Positions 20,032 to 28,872 of a stretch of 64,000 bases of DNA are shown here, piece by piece (position 1 is the stretch's first letter; each line of letters starts with the position of its first letter). A model generated the notes under the pieces. That model did not search any database. It was not told the origin of the DNA and worked only from the letters and a program-made list of their open reading frames with translations. The translations under genes were made by a program, and so were the position numbers. The stretch comes from Alcaligenes pakistanensis (lineage in GTDB: Bacteria; Pseudomonadota; Gammaproteobacteria; Burkholderiales; Burkholderiaceae_B), in contig NZ_BMZN01000001.1 of NCBI RefSeq assembly GCF_014652815.1, positions 97,657 to 161,656 on the forward strand, read 5' to 3'.

Positions 20032-20182
20032 GACCCACCGCTATTTTCCTAAGGCTGTTCTATCATAATCCGTATGATCACGAAGTGGATGCCACATGGC
20101 CTGATATATGTGCGGAAAAAAGAAGCGCAGCATTCATTTATCCACCCATTTTTGCGCCCGTTTTACTTAGGAGATACCCCTC

Positions 20183-20518
20183 ATGAGCTTGAAGCAGCTG
20201 CTGGCCTGTACTGCCTTGTTAAGTGCCGGTTTTAGCGCCCAGGCGGCCGAACCCAGTTTTGATTCGGTCCAAGATATTTTGACTAAAAATGCCTGTTTGG
20301 CCTGCCATACCGTGGACAAAAAAGTGGTGGGTCCTGCCTATCGGGATATCGCCGCCAAGCGCAAGGACGACCCGGCTAACGCCGAGGTGTTAGCCCAGCA
20401 TGTGCGTCAAGGAAGCAAAGGTGTTTACGGCCCCTTACCCATGCCGTCCAACCCGGCGATTTCTGACGATGACATCAAGGCCGTGGTGGCCTGGATTATG
20501 GTAGGCGCCCCTAAGTAA
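20183..20518 (+). CDS. Small periplasmic class I cytochrome c (c551/c552 type)
   Basis: Electron carrier of 111 residues with a signal peptide (cleavage after SAQA). The haem site is CLACH (about 36-40 of the precursor) and the likely axial Met is in GPLPMPSNPAISDDDI. Such proteins donate electrons to terminal oxidases, nitrite reductase or peroxidases. It is monocistronic with a terminator after it. The FNR-type box 150 bases upstream is better placed for the divergent stress gene, but might also influence this one. Confidence 0.92.
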   Translation: MSLKQLLACTALLSAGFSAQAAEPSFDSVQDILTKNACLACHTVDKKVVGPAYRDIAAKRKDDPANAEVLAQHVRQGSKGVYGPLPMPSNPAISDDDIKAVVAWIMVGAPK

Positions 20519-20577
20519 GACGCTTCTGGCTGCTGAAGCCATGGGAAGCAGCACCTCAGGCTACAGATAAGCAAAAC

Positions 20578-20611
20578 AAACGGCCAAGGTATCGAGATAC
20601 TTTGGCCGTTT
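20578..20611. terminator. Bidirectional terminator between cytochrome c and MFS genes
   Basis: AAACGGCCAAGGTATC pairs with GATACTTTGGCCGTTT (one G-T pair), with A- and T-runs on the two sides. It can serve both converging genes. Confidence 0.8.
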
Positions 20612-20636
20612 TCTACAACGTATGATTTTGTTCGTA

Positions 20637-21854
20637 CTAGGCGTCCCGATTCATTTTCTTCGCGTAATGCGCAGGCTGGAAACTCCAGGCCAGCATCGCC
20701 ACAATGACGGCCAAGCCGGCATGCAACATCCAACCAGCCTGAAATCCACCGCTCATCTCCCGCAACTGCACGCTAATCATGGGGAATAAAGCGGCAATCG
20801 GAAATCCGCCGCCCTGCATCAAGGCACTTAAAGTACCGGCTCGGGCCGCATCGGGAAAATGATCCAGGGCCACCAAGAGCAACAAAGAAAAGCAGCCACC
20901 TAGACCAATGCCAATAATGATCGCCCACGCATAAGGAGCCATATCCGGGATCCAGGCAAAGGCCAGGAACCCGACACATTGGAAAGCCAAGGCCAGCCAT
21001 ACCCACATGCGCCGATCCTTATTCTTGGCCGCCAGCGTCGGTAAGCCAAAAGCCGCAATCGCCTGGGCGACTGACAACACCGCTACCAGGCTGCCACTGG
21101 CCTCTGCCGTCCAAGCTCTGTCTTGGTAAAAGGTGGCCAGCCACGTCACTAGAGACGCGTAACCGCCATTAATCAGGCCAAAACAAACCACCAGCGTCCA
21201 GGTACGTGGGCGACGTAGCAAAGACAAAGAAGGCGGAGCCAAATTGGCACCCGGTTTCTCGCGCGGCACCACTTTCCAGGCAATCCACAAAGCCACGCTA
21301 ATAGGTAAGGCCCAGAACGCCAACGCAATACGCCAGCTATCCGTTAAAGAACTAACCCAGGGCGTGATCTGCGCTCCCAAGGCGCCACCTCCCATCAAGG
21401 TGGCGGAATACACCCCGGTAACCTGGGCAATATGACGTGGAAACTGTTCCTTGATCAAGCCCGGCATCCCGGCCTGCAGCAAAGACACACCCAAACCACA
21501 CAATAAGGCCGTCGCGATCAGGCTGGCACCATTGGGCACAAACCAGCGCAGCACACAGCCCAGGCACAACAGGAGCAAGGACGTGATCAACACATTACGC
21601 AGCGCCATCACTCGGCGCAAGGAGGGCATACAGAATGCCCCCAGACCCATCACCATCATGGGGAGCAAGGTCAGCCAGGCCAGACTGCTCAAGGGCATGT
21701 TCAGACCCTCGGCAACCTGTCGGGCTAATGTGCCGCTGGAAGTTAGAAAAGGGCGTAGATTCAGCCCTACCAGAATGACAAAAGCCAGCCATAGACCAGG
21801 GCTGGCCTGTACGCCCGTGGACGATGAAGTCCGGGCAGTCTGAGAAGAAGACAT
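20637..21854 (-). CDS. MFS transporter (CynX/NimT family)
   Basis: Inner-membrane major facilitator protein of 405 residues with about 12 hydrophobic segments. Text such as LVGLNLRPFLTSSGTLA, GVSLLQAGMPGLIKEQFP and GGCFSLLLLVALDHFP is typical of the CynX/NimT (cyanate/nitroimidazole) group. Substrate cannot be told. It is alone on its strand; an ankyrin-repeat gene lies upstream by about 70 bases and may share transcription. Confidence 0.85.
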   Translation of the reverse strand: MSSSQTARTSSSTGVQASPGLWLAFVILVGLNLRPFLTSSGTLARQVAEGLNMPLSSLAWLTLLPMMVMGLGAFCMPSLRRVMALRNVLITSLLLLCLGCVLRWFVPNGASLIATALLCGLGVSLLQAGMPGLIKEQFPRHIAQVTGVYSATLMGGGALGAQITPWVSSLTDSWRIALAFWALPISVALWIAWKVVPREKPGANLAPPSLSLLRRPRTWTLVVCFGLINGGYASLVTWLATFYQDRAWTAEASGSLVAVLSVAQAIAAFGLPTLAAKNKDRRMWVWLALAFQCVGFLAFAWIPDMAPYAWAIIIGIGLGGCFSLLLLVALDHFPDAARAGTLSALMQGGGFPIAALFPMISVQLREMSGGFQAGWMLHAGLAVIVAMLAWSFQPAHYAKKMNRDA

Positions 21855-21921
21855 AAAACCGTTATTGTTGTGATTAGAAGAAAAAGAGCGAAGAGTGATT
21901 CAAAAAAACGGCCGCAAACGT

Positions 21922-22596
21922 CTAAGGGTGGGCACCGGCTTGTTCTAGAATTTCAGCCATCTCAGTCTGACTGCGCTGTCGTGCCAGACTCAAAGGCCGA
22001 ACCCCCTGACGATCGGGCAAGTTCACATCGGCCCCAGCCTTGATCAATAGCCGCAACACCTCTTGATGATCAGGGCCCCCTTCGGAGAGCACGATCGCCT
22101 CGTGCAAGGCCGTCCAGCCCAGATAATTAACGTGATTAGGGTCCGTCCCCGCCGCCAGTAAAAGTCGCACCACATCCACATAGCCATGTTCGGCGGCCGG
22201 AATCAGCGCGGTTCCACCGTAACGGTTCACGCTACGTAGATCTGCCCCGTTTTCCAAGGTCATGCGCAAGATTTCCAGACGGCCTTGTGCCCCGGCAACC
22301 AGATAAGGGCTGTCGTGAATCGCATCGGCTTGATTCACATCCGCGCCCGCACGAATCAGCTGCCTGGCAATATCAATATGGTTCAACCACGTGGCGCGCA
22401 ACAAAGGACTTTGCCCTTGCTCGTCACTGACGACCACACTGGAACGGGCCCGTTTTTCTGCCAGAATTTCACGCACTTTGGCGCTATCACCTTGCTCTAC
22501 CGCTTCCAGCAATACTGTTTGCGACCACACACTGCCCGTTCCTAAAACCAGGCTTATCGCCAGTCCAGCCAGCATGCCTTGCACTTGTCTTCTCAT
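21922..22596 (-). CDS. Exported ankyrin-repeat protein
   Basis: A protein of 224 residues with a signal peptide (MRRQVQGMLAGLAISLVLGTGSVWSQ, described here only by its charged start and hydrophobic core) and about five ankyrin repeats. Repeat hallmarks include GQSPLLRATWLNHIDIARQL, GTALIPAAEHGYVDVVRLLL and GWTALHEAI. Ankyrin repeats mediate protein binding; in periplasmic bacterial examples they often support catalase/oxidative stress functions. No partner is evident here. A second, unrelated-looking ankyrin protein is encoded at 47039-47938. Confidence 0.85.
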   Translation of the reverse strand: MRRQVQGMLAGLAISLVLGTGSVWSQTVLLEAVEQGDSAKVREILAEKRARSSVVVSDEQGQSPLLRATWLNHIDIARQLIRAGADVNQADAIHDSPYLVAGAQGRLEILRMTLENGADLRSVNRYGGTALIPAAEHGYVDVVRLLLAAGTDPNHVNYLGWTALHEAIVLSEGGPDHQEVLRLLIKAGADVNLPDRQGVRPLSLARQRSQTEMAEILEQAGAHP

Positions 22597-22698
22597 GCGC
22601 TTCCCCCTTCATGGCATGGGCCCTGCTGGGCCAACCGCCTATAAATAGCATAGATAGGCCCTGATCAACACCGCATCAAAGCCATAGCACCTATTTTT

Positions 22699-23652
22699 TT
22701 ATGGATAAGCCTGACCCGCCGCCGCCACATCCAGCTCGGGATGAGACATCAAACGGTCCAGTTCACTGCGCAGGTAGTTCAAAAACACACGGGTTTTCTG
22801 TGGCATCAGGCGCGAAGGCAGTAAAGCCAAAATAGGGAAGGGGGCAAACTCCCAATCTGGCAAGACTCGTTCCAACGAGCTGCAATCCGGGTCCAAACGA
22901 CGCTCCAGCAAGGACGAGGCCGTAATCCCCAAGTCATGCACCGCCAGCTTGCGCATCATGATGGCGTTATTGACGCTAATGGAGCCTTCTACAACGGCCT
23001 CGTAACGCTCTTGATTGGGACCGCGCAAAGACCAGACACGGTCCGGGCCGGCTGGCCGGGCACAGATACAAGTATGTCCTGCCAGTTCTGACGGATGCTT
23101 GGGACGCCCTTTACGATCCAGATAATTACGGGTGGCGTAAAGCCCTAAGCGGATCTGCCCCAGCATGGTAGCCACCGCGCTGGAGTCCGGCTGCGGGCCT
23201 ACCCGAATCACGCAGTCATAATTGTCAGCCTGCAAATCAATAGGTCGGATAGTCAGGTCAAACTCCAGCTCGATATCGGGATACTGCTGATTAAAACCCC
23301 GAATCACAGCAGGCATCAGCACAATGCTGAAGCTGGCGGGCATGGATACCCTCAAACGGCCTTTAGGTGTTTGGGCGACATCCAGCAATTGCTCGTGAGC
23401 CAGGCGGGCCTGTTCAACCACCGCCAGACAACGCTCAAAATACACTTGTCCGGCATCTGTCACATCCACGTTGCGCGTACTGCGTTTAAGCAGTGCCACA
23501 CCCACTTCTTTTTCCAGTTCACGGATACGGCGTGACACGGTAGAGACGGGCATGCCCAGGGCCTGCGCTGCACGACTAAAGTGGCGCGCGCGCGCTACTT
23601 CCACGAAGATGGCGATGTCGTTGAGCAGGGGGCCAGCGATAATGGTACTCAT
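22699..23652 (-). CDS. LysR family transcriptional regulator
   Basis: DNA-binding regulator of 317 residues. The N-terminal winged helix-turn-helix includes FVEVARARHFSRAAQALGMP and VSTVSRRIRELEKEVGVALL. The C-terminal effector domain begins near GRLRVSMPASFSIVLMP. It belongs to the AaeR/DmlR-like group by overall look. It is divergent from the DUF4148 gene at 23793, whose control is a reasonable guess given the shared 140-base intergenic region. The inducer is unknown. Confidence 0.9.
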   Translation of the reverse strand: MSTIIAGPLLNDIAIFVEVARARHFSRAAQALGMPVSTVSRRIRELEKEVGVALLKRSTRNVDVTDAGQVYFERCLAVVEQARLAHEQLLDVAQTPKGRLRVSMPASFSIVLMPAVIRGFNQQYPDIELEFDLTIRPIDLQADNYDCVIRVGPQPDSSAVATMLGQIRLGLYATRNYLDRKGRPKHPSELAGHTCICARPAGPDRVWSLRGPNQERYEAVVEGSISVNNAIMMRKLAVHDLGITASSLLERRLDPDCSSLERVLPDWEFAPFPILALLPSRLMPQKTRVFLNYLRSELDRLMSHPELDVAAAGQAYP

Positions 23653-23792
23653 TTCAATTGTTCCATGAATGGAAATACGTTTGCAATATTAAGGGTTTTT
23701 ACTAGGTTTAGAAAGGCTCATACTCCATCTAACGATTCGCTCTTCAAATAAAGCGAACCACCGAAAAACACACCGTAGATTTGGAGTAAATA

Positions 23793-24110
23793 ATGAAAAA
23801 CATCGCACGCGCAACTATCGCCAGCCTGATTCTTGGTGCAACCGCCCTGAGCGGCACTGCCATGGCAGCCACCAGCAACGTCGCCACTGGCGAAAACCTG
23901 ACCTACCCTAACATTCAGTCGACCGACGCTCCTTTGAGCCGTCAGCAAGTGGCGCAAGAACTGGCTGCTGCTCAAGAGCAAGGCTACATCAGCACCGGCT
24001 CCATGGGCGACTACCCACGCGTTGACACCAGCACTCAGCTGAGCCGTGATCAGGTTGCTGCCGAAGCTAAAGACTGGAATAACAACAACGGTAATTTTGT
24101 TGCTTACTAA
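23793..24110 (+). CDS. Small exported DUF4148 protein
   Basis: A protein of 105 residues with a signal peptide (cleavage after GTAMA) and two copies of the DUF4148-type element: LSRQQVAQELAAAQEQGYI and LSRDQVAAEAKDW. Such proteins are abundant in Burkholderiales; their function is unknown. GGAG at 23780-23783 precedes the ATG. It is monocistronic with a terminator, and divergent from a LysR gene. Confidence 0.85.
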   Translation: MKNIARATIASLILGATALSGTAMAATSNVATGENLTYPNIQSTDAPLSRQQVAQELAAAQEQGYISTGSMGDYPRVDTSTQLSRDQVAAEAKDWNNNNGNFVAY

Positions 24111-24144
24111 GCTTGTTACGTAGTAGCGGCCTCACTCGCCACTT

Positions 24145-24173
24145 AAAAACGCCTCTTCGGAGGCGTTTTTTTT
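24145..24173 (+). terminator. Terminator after the DUF4148 gene
   Basis: AAAAACGCCTC, loop TTCG, GAGGCGTTTTT, then more Ts. A stable UUCG tetraloop terminator. Confidence 0.9.
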
Positions 24174-24181
24174 AACATGTG

Positions 24182-24212
24182 TTGACCTTACCATCGGGTC
24201 AAGCCCTAAAGT
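24182..24212 (+). promoter_or_regulatory. MerR/CueR-type promoter of copA
   Basis: A -35 TTGACC (24182-24187) and a -10-like TAAAGT (24207-24212) are separated by 19 bases, the overlong spacer of MerR-family promoters. Inside it CTTACC and GGTCAAG form an imperfect dyad like the CueR operator. Copper induction by a CueR homologue encoded elsewhere is inferred. Confidence 0.6.
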
Positions 24213-24246
24213 GGTTTCATTCACGATCCATTGAAGGGTGATTTCG

Positions 24247-26709
24247 ATGACAACAAGCACGTCAAACAGCGGTTCACGCCTTAGCTTGGGCGTAGAGGGC
24301 ATGACTTGCGCCTCTTGCGTCAGCCGGGTAGAAAAAATTATTGCCAAGGTTCCTGGAGTGCAGTCCGCCCAGGTAAATCTGGCCACCAACAAGGCCACGG
24401 TGGATTTCGAGGGGGCAGCCCCAATCGAAGCCATTATGCAGGCAGTGGAAAAGGGTGGTTACACAATTTCCTTGCAAGACATCGTTTTAGATGTGCAAGA
24501 CATGACCTGCGCCTCCTGCGTAGGTCGTGTGGAAAAAGCCTTGCTGAAAGTGCCCGGTGTGCAAAAGGCCGCGGTCAATTTGGCTACCGCCAAGGCACAT
24601 ATTCAAGCGGTGCAAGGCGTAAGCACCCCCGAGCTGATCCAGGCCGTTGCCAAAGCCGGTTACCCCGCCAGTCTGGCCGAAGCATCGTCCAGCACGGATC
24701 AGTTTGAACGTGCCGAGCAAACTTACGAAACCTTGCGCAAGCGTTTCTGGCTGGCCACGATTTTTGCCTTGCCCGTCTTCATTCTGGAGATGGGTGGCCA
24801 CATGGTACCCGCCTTCCATCACTGGGTCGCCAGCACGATTGGCACTCAGAACAGCTGGCTGATCCAGTTCGTGCTGACCACGGTGGTTCTGTTTTTCCCT
24901 GGTCGCGAGTTCTATACCAAAGGCACTCCTGTTTTGTTGCGCGGTGCGCCTGACATGAACTCGCTGGTTGCAGTGGGTACCTTGGCCGCCTACACATTCT
25001 CCTTAGTAGCCACCTTTGCGCCGCAATGGCTACCTGCTGAATCAGTCTATGTGTACTTTGAGGCGGCCGCCGTTATTGTGGCGCTGATCCTATTGGGTCG
25101 AGTGATGGAAGCGCGTGCCAAGGGCCGCACTTCTGAAGCGATCCAACGCCTGCTCAGTTTGCAACCGCCTACCGCTCGCGTTCGCCGCGACGGTCAGGAA
25201 ATCGAACTGCCTTTGTCCGAGCTGCACACGGGCGATATCGTCCTGGTCCGTCCTGGCGAGCGTATCCCCGTCGATGGTGATGTCGTGGCCGGCCAAAGCT
25301 ATGTCGATGAGTCTATGGTGACGGGCGAATCCATTGCGGTCTCCAAATCCCAAGGCGACAAGATTATTGGCGGCACGGTAAACCAAAAGGGTTCGCTGGA
25401 ATTTGAAGCAACGGCTGTGGGCCAGGACACGGTATTGGCCAATATTGTCTCTATGGTTGAGCAGGCCCAAGGCTCCAAACTGCCTATTCAGGCGGTGGTC
25501 GACAAAATTACCCTGTGGTTTGTGCCGGCCGTAATGACGCTGGCCGTGTTAACAGCAATTGTCTGGCTGATTTTTGGTCCATCGCCCGCCCTGAGTTTTG
25601 CACTGGTCAACGCCGTTGCCGTTTTGATTATTGCTTGCCCGTGCGCCATGGGTCTGGCAACGCCGACCTCCATCATGGTGGGTACCGGTAGGGCTGCGCA
25701 AGCCGGTGTCTTGTTCCGTAAAGGCGATTCGTTGCAGGCACTGCGCGATGTAAAGGTGGTGGCTGTCGATAAAACCGGCACTTTGACCAAAGGCGCTCCG
25801 GAATTGACGGACTTTGTTTGCGCTCCCGGCGAAAACCAGGATCAGACCTTGGCAGCCATTGCCGCCCTGGAAAACTATTCCGAGCACCCCATTGCACAGG
25901 CTATTGTCAACGCCGCCAAGGACAAACAAATTACTCTGCCTAAAGCCGAGCAATTTGAATCTTTGACCGGTTTGGGCGTCACGGCTCACATTGGTAGCGA
26001 TCAGTGGCATGTAGGGGCAGACCGCCTGATGACTCAGCTCGGTGCCGACCTGTCTGCCTTTAGTGAGCAGGCTCAGACCTTGGCACAAGAGGGTAAGACG
26101 CCTATGTACGCGGCTCGCAACCAGCAAGTTATTGCTTTACTGGCTGTAGCTGACCCTATCAAGGAAACCACTCCGCGCGCCATTGAGCAGTTGCATGCTC
26201 GTGGAATCAAAGTGGTGATGATTACGGGCGACAACCGCCATACAGCCAATGCCATCGCACGCCGTCTGAACATTGACGAAGTTGTGGCTGAGGTCATGCC
26301 CGAAGGTAAGGTACAGGCCGTGCAAGCCTTGCGCGAAACCCATCAGCACCTGGCTTATGTAGGCGATGGCATTAATGATGCACCTGCTTTAGCGGTGGCC
26401 GATGTAGGTATAGCGATTGGCACAGGCACCGACATTGCCATTGAAGCGGCCGATGTGGTCTTGATGTCTGGCGATATGCAGGGCGTAGTTACGGCGATTG
26501 CCTTGTCCCACGCCACCATGCGCAATATTCATCAAAACCTGTTCTGGGCCTTTGCCTATAACGTGGCCTTGATTCCGGTAGCCGCTGGTCTGCTGTATCC
26601 CTTTAACGGTACCTTACTCTCGCCCATGTTTGCGGCCGGTGCCATGGCCTTGTCCAGTGTCTTTGTGGTTAGCAACGCCTTGCGTTTACGCCGCGTCAAA
26701 CTGGACTAA
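24247..26709 (+). CDS. copA: Copper-exporting P1B-type ATPase CopA
   Basis: Inner-membrane pump that expels Cu(I), 820 residues from the ATG at 24247 (AGGG 9 bases upstream; a GTG at 24238 is less likely). Two N-terminal heavy-metal domains each carry MTCASC (first Cys pair at 21/24). Then come the membrane helices with the ion site [16 protein letters not shown], phosphorylation loop [17 protein letters not shown] and [10 protein letters not shown]. The second last helix has [11 protein letters not shown] as in CopA. It is single-gene, with a hairpin (26736-26773) behind it. Confidence 0.96.
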   Translation: MTTSTSNSGSRLSLGVEGMTCASCVSRVEKIIAKVPGVQSAQVNLATNKATVDFEGAAPIEAIMQAVEKGGYTISLQDIVLDVQDMTCASCVGRVEKALLKVPGVQKAAVNLATAKAHIQAVQGVSTPELIQAVAKAGYPASLAEASSSTDQFERAEQTYETLRKRFWLATIFALPVFILEMGGHMVPAFHHWVASTIGTQNSWLIQFVLTTVVLFFPGREFYTKGTPVLLRGAPDMNSLVAVGTLAAYTFSLVATFAPQWLPAESVYVYFEAAAVIVALILLGRVMEARAKGRTSEAIQRLLSLQPPTARVRRDGQEIELPLSELHTGDIVLVRPGERIPVDGDVVAGQSYVDESMVTGESIAVSKSQGDKIIGGTVNQKGSLEFEATAVGQDTVLANIVSMVEQAQGSKLPIQAVVDKITLWFVPAVMTLAVLTAIVWLIFGPSPALSFALVNAVAVLIIACPCAMGLATPTSIMVGTGRAAQAGVLFRKGDSLQALRDVKVVAVDKTGTLTKGAPELTDFVCAPGENQDQTLAAIAALENYSEHPIAQAIVNAAKDKQITLPKAEQFESLTGLGVTAHIGSDQWHVGADRLMTQLGADLSAFSEQAQTLAQEGKTPMYAARNQQVIALLAVADPIKETTPRAIEQLHARGIKVVMITGDNRHTANAIARRLNIDEVVAEVMPEGKVQAVQALRETHQHLAYVGDGINDAPALAVADVGIAIGTGTDIAIEAADVVLMSGDMQGVVTAIALSHATMRNIHQNLFWAFAYNVALIPVAAGLLYPFNGTLLSPMFAAGAMALSSVFVVSNALRLRRVKLD

Positions 26710-26735
26710 ACAAAATCTGGAACGACTATAGTTTT

Positions 26736-26773
26736 AGCCCCCGAAATCTGGATGGGTCCAGGAGTCGGGGGCT
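26736..26773. terminator. Hairpin between copA and ytoQ
   Basis: AGCCCCCGA pairs with TCGGGGGCT, with an inner CTGGA/TCCAG stem. It stands between converging genes. The T-run is weak on the plus strand. Confidence 0.6.
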
Positions 26774-26801
26774 TGGCGCTTAGCCAGGGATTCCAATGGG
26801 T

Positions 26802-27242
26802 TTAGGCGTTAAGCGTGTAACGCAAAATCTCCACGATCTGCTCCGGCGTGGTCGCCCAGGCTTGAGCGCTGGCATCTACTTCTTTCAAGGGGTGAATAAT
26901 GTCCTCGGCATGCAAGGTCACATAGGGCTTGCCCAAGGCGGCACAGAAACCAGCATCAAAGGCCGCATTCCACTGCTTATATTTTTCCCCAAAACGTACT
27001 ACCACCAGATCCGCCTGCTCAATCAAGGTCCGAGTACGAATGGCATTGATTTTGGAGGATTTGTGGTCACGCCAGAACCCTTCACTTGTCGGGCCCAAAT
27101 GATCACCGGCGGCATCACTGGCGTCATGGTCGGTCACCGGGCTGGTAAAACGGATATTCAGTCCCGCTGCCTTTGCACCTTGGGCAATCTGCTCGCGCCA
27201 ATCAGTGTGAATTTCGCCAGACAGATAAACGGTGTAAGTCAT
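26802..27242 (-). CDS. YtoQ family protein
   Basis: A protein of 146 residues starting MTYTVYLSGEIHTDWREQI, the hallmark of the YtoQ family (nucleoside 2-deoxyribosyltransferase-like fold). The segment IRTRTLIEQADLVVVRFGEKYKQWNAAFDAG shows the D/E-containing loops seen in that fold. The reaction is not established. The ATG at 27242 has GGAG upstream. A strong terminator-like hairpin lies about 20 bases before the start (27264-27292), see separate entry. Confidence 0.85.
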   Translation of the reverse strand: MTYTVYLSGEIHTDWREQIAQGAKAAGLNIRFTSPVTDHDASDAAGDHLGPTSEGFWRDHKSSKINAIRTRTLIEQADLVVVRFGEKYKQWNAAFDAGFCAALGKPYVTLHAEDIIHPLKEVDASAQAWATTPEQIVEILRYTLNA

Positions 27243-27263
27243 TAAACACTCCATAAAGAAAAA

Positions 27264-27292
27264 GCCGGGCGCCTTTGTTGCAGGCGCCCGGC
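27264..27292 (-). terminator. Terminator-like hairpin immediately upstream of ytoQ
   Basis: On the minus strand GCCGGGCGCCT and AGGCGCCCGGC form a perfect 11-base GC-rich stem followed by TTTTTCTTT. It sits between the recombinase gene (ending 27485) and the ytoQ start at 27242. It either stops recombinase transcripts or acts as an attenuator in the ytoQ leader. Confidence 0.75.
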
Positions 27293-27484
27293 GCATTCAA
27301 ACTCGCCCAACAGTAGCATATTGATCGGCCTCTAACAGCAGGCAGACGCTATAGCACTTATTCACCAGGTATCAACTATGCCGAGCCTCGGAGCATCTGA
27401 CCTGCGGCTGAACATCGACAATCTATTTGACACACATTATTGGTCAGCGATGGGTGCAGCTACAAGCTGCGCATGGCGGATACC

Positions 27485-28684
27485 TTAGGACCAGCCCAAG
27501 CTGTGAGACTGCTCCAAGGCCTGATGGCGATGATCATCGTCGGTATGCAAATAGATATTGGTGGTGGCGATGGATTCGTGCCCTAACGTATCACGGATGA
27601 TGCGCAGATCCACACCTTGATCTGCCAGATGCGAGCCTGCCGAGTGACGCAACCAGTGGGCAGAAGCATGCTCCAGAACACGGGCTTGCGACTCTTGGTC
27701 CGGGTGCAAAGTCCGTAAGCGATCTGCGCTGCCTTGAAACACCTGCTTGACCAGCACATGAGCCATCGCCCGACTTAAATGCTTGTCCGACGCACCGGCG
27801 GACATCAATAGGGGGGAGGGCTCCAACGCCTGGGGCAGTCCATTTAGGCCGTGCACTTCTCTATAGCGCCGCAACTCACTGAACAATTCTTGCGTTAAGG
27901 GCACACGCCGCCATTTGTCACCCTTGCCATGGATATGCAGCCACCATTGCGCGGTCGCCCCAGCATCAGCTCGTTCGTGAACATCGGCCATACGGGCCTG
28001 GACCAGCTCTGAAATTCGTAAGGCCCCACCATACAAAATGGAAAAGAGCCAACGGACACGCGCTTTATAACGCAACTCGGTCTGGCTATCTTCCGGCAGG
28101 GATTGAATATAGTCCTGCACCCACCGCCATTGCTGCCGGCTTAAATAGCGTTGCTGGGGGGCGGCTGACTTCCTGGTACGACGGCCCTGATGCGACAAAG
28201 CCAGAGGATTCCCCGCTAAATACCCCGCTTGCACCAACCAGCTGAACAGAGAATTCAAAATCAATACGGCCTGGTTTCGGCTACTTTCTGACAATGGCCC
28301 CGCAAACGGACGCCAAGCGGCATGGTGCCGTGGAGGGCGAGAGCGCCCCTGAACCACCCAGCGTTGTGCTGGCTGCGGGTCAGTCAAAAACAGACGATAG
28401 GCCAGGAAATCTTCCAGGCTTAACGATGACAGATCTTTACGACGCTCCAACACTGCCCACAACAAGAGGCGTTCTGCTTCTTTACGGTAATTCGCATAGG
28501 TGCGCGGGCTATCTATATAGCGCACCAACCAGGCTCGCAATGCCTCTATATCGGTTTGTGCCTCGATTTGAGCACGACCGCCCACTGAGCGGTTCGCTCC
28601 TTGTCGCCCGTCGAAACGGGCCAACAGTTGAGCGATATCGTCTGACCCAAGCTCGGTTAGTAGCGAAGTTTTGGCTATGTCCAT
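27485..28684 (-). CDS. Tyrosine recombinase / phage-type integrase
   Basis: Site-specific recombinase of 399 residues from the ATG at 28684 (an earlier start at 28753 is less likely). The catalytic set looks complete: Arg in GGALRISELVQ, HWLRHSAGSHL (HxxR), LGHESIATTNIYLHT (His and nucleophile Tyr). An N-terminal SAM-like core-binding domain is present (FDGRQ to about residue 190). It is divergent from a KfrA-like gene across 188 bases with nested palindromes. No att site or cargo island could be defined, so it may be a fixed chromosomal recombinase. Confidence 0.9.
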   Translation of the reverse strand: MDIAKTSLLTELGSDDIAQLLARFDGRQGANRSVGGRAQIEAQTDIEALRAWLVRYIDSPRTYANYRKEAERLLLWAVLERRKDLSSLSLEDFLAYRLFLTDPQPAQRWVVQGRSRPPRHHAAWRPFAGPLSESSRNQAVLILNSLFSWLVQAGYLAGNPLALSHQGRRTRKSAAPQQRYLSRQQWRWVQDYIQSLPEDSQTELRYKARVRWLFSILYGGALRISELVQARMADVHERADAGATAQWWLHIHGKGDKWRRVPLTQELFSELRRYREVHGLNGLPQALEPSPLLMSAGASDKHLSRAMAHVLVKQVFQGSADRLRTLHPDQESQARVLEHASAHWLRHSAGSHLADQGVDLRIIRDTLGHESIATTNIYLHTDDDHRHQALEQSHSLGWS

Positions 28685-28770
28685 GGATATACAAGAAAAC
28701 GAAGGCTTTTGAGAGCAGGGCAGGGCATTTGAACCGTGACGGCCACAATACACCCTATTTATAGAACAAT

Positions 28771-28798
28771 ATTTGACATTATAGAGATAATGTCAAAT
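28771..28798. promoter_or_regulatory. Perfect palindrome in the recombinase/KfrA intergenic region
   Basis: ATTTGACATTAT (28771-28782) and ATAATGTCAAAT (28787-28798) are perfect 12-base arms around AGAG. It lies between divergent genes in an AT-rich stretch, a likely operator for the KfrA-like protein. Confidence 0.65.
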
Positions 28799-28813
28799 TA
28801 TAGAATTTGATTT

Positions 28814-28860
28814 GTTGATAATTTTATATATTACGTTGTATTATTAACTAAATTATCAAC
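28814..28860. promoter_or_regulatory. Second inverted repeat upstream of the KfrA-like gene
   Basis: GTTGATAATTT (28814-28824) and AAATTATCAAC (28850-28860) are perfect 11-base arms spaced 25 bases, ending 12 bases before the KfrA-like start. A bound protein here would overlap the promoter and ribosome-binding region. KfrA proteins are known autoregulators. Confidence 0.6.
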
Positions 28861-28872
28861 TAAGGTGTAAAA

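Noticed and set aside
27301..27484. Possible dif- or att-like recombination site downstream of the recombinase
   Set aside because: No arm pair or core matching a known XerCD or phage attachment site could be picked out by eye.
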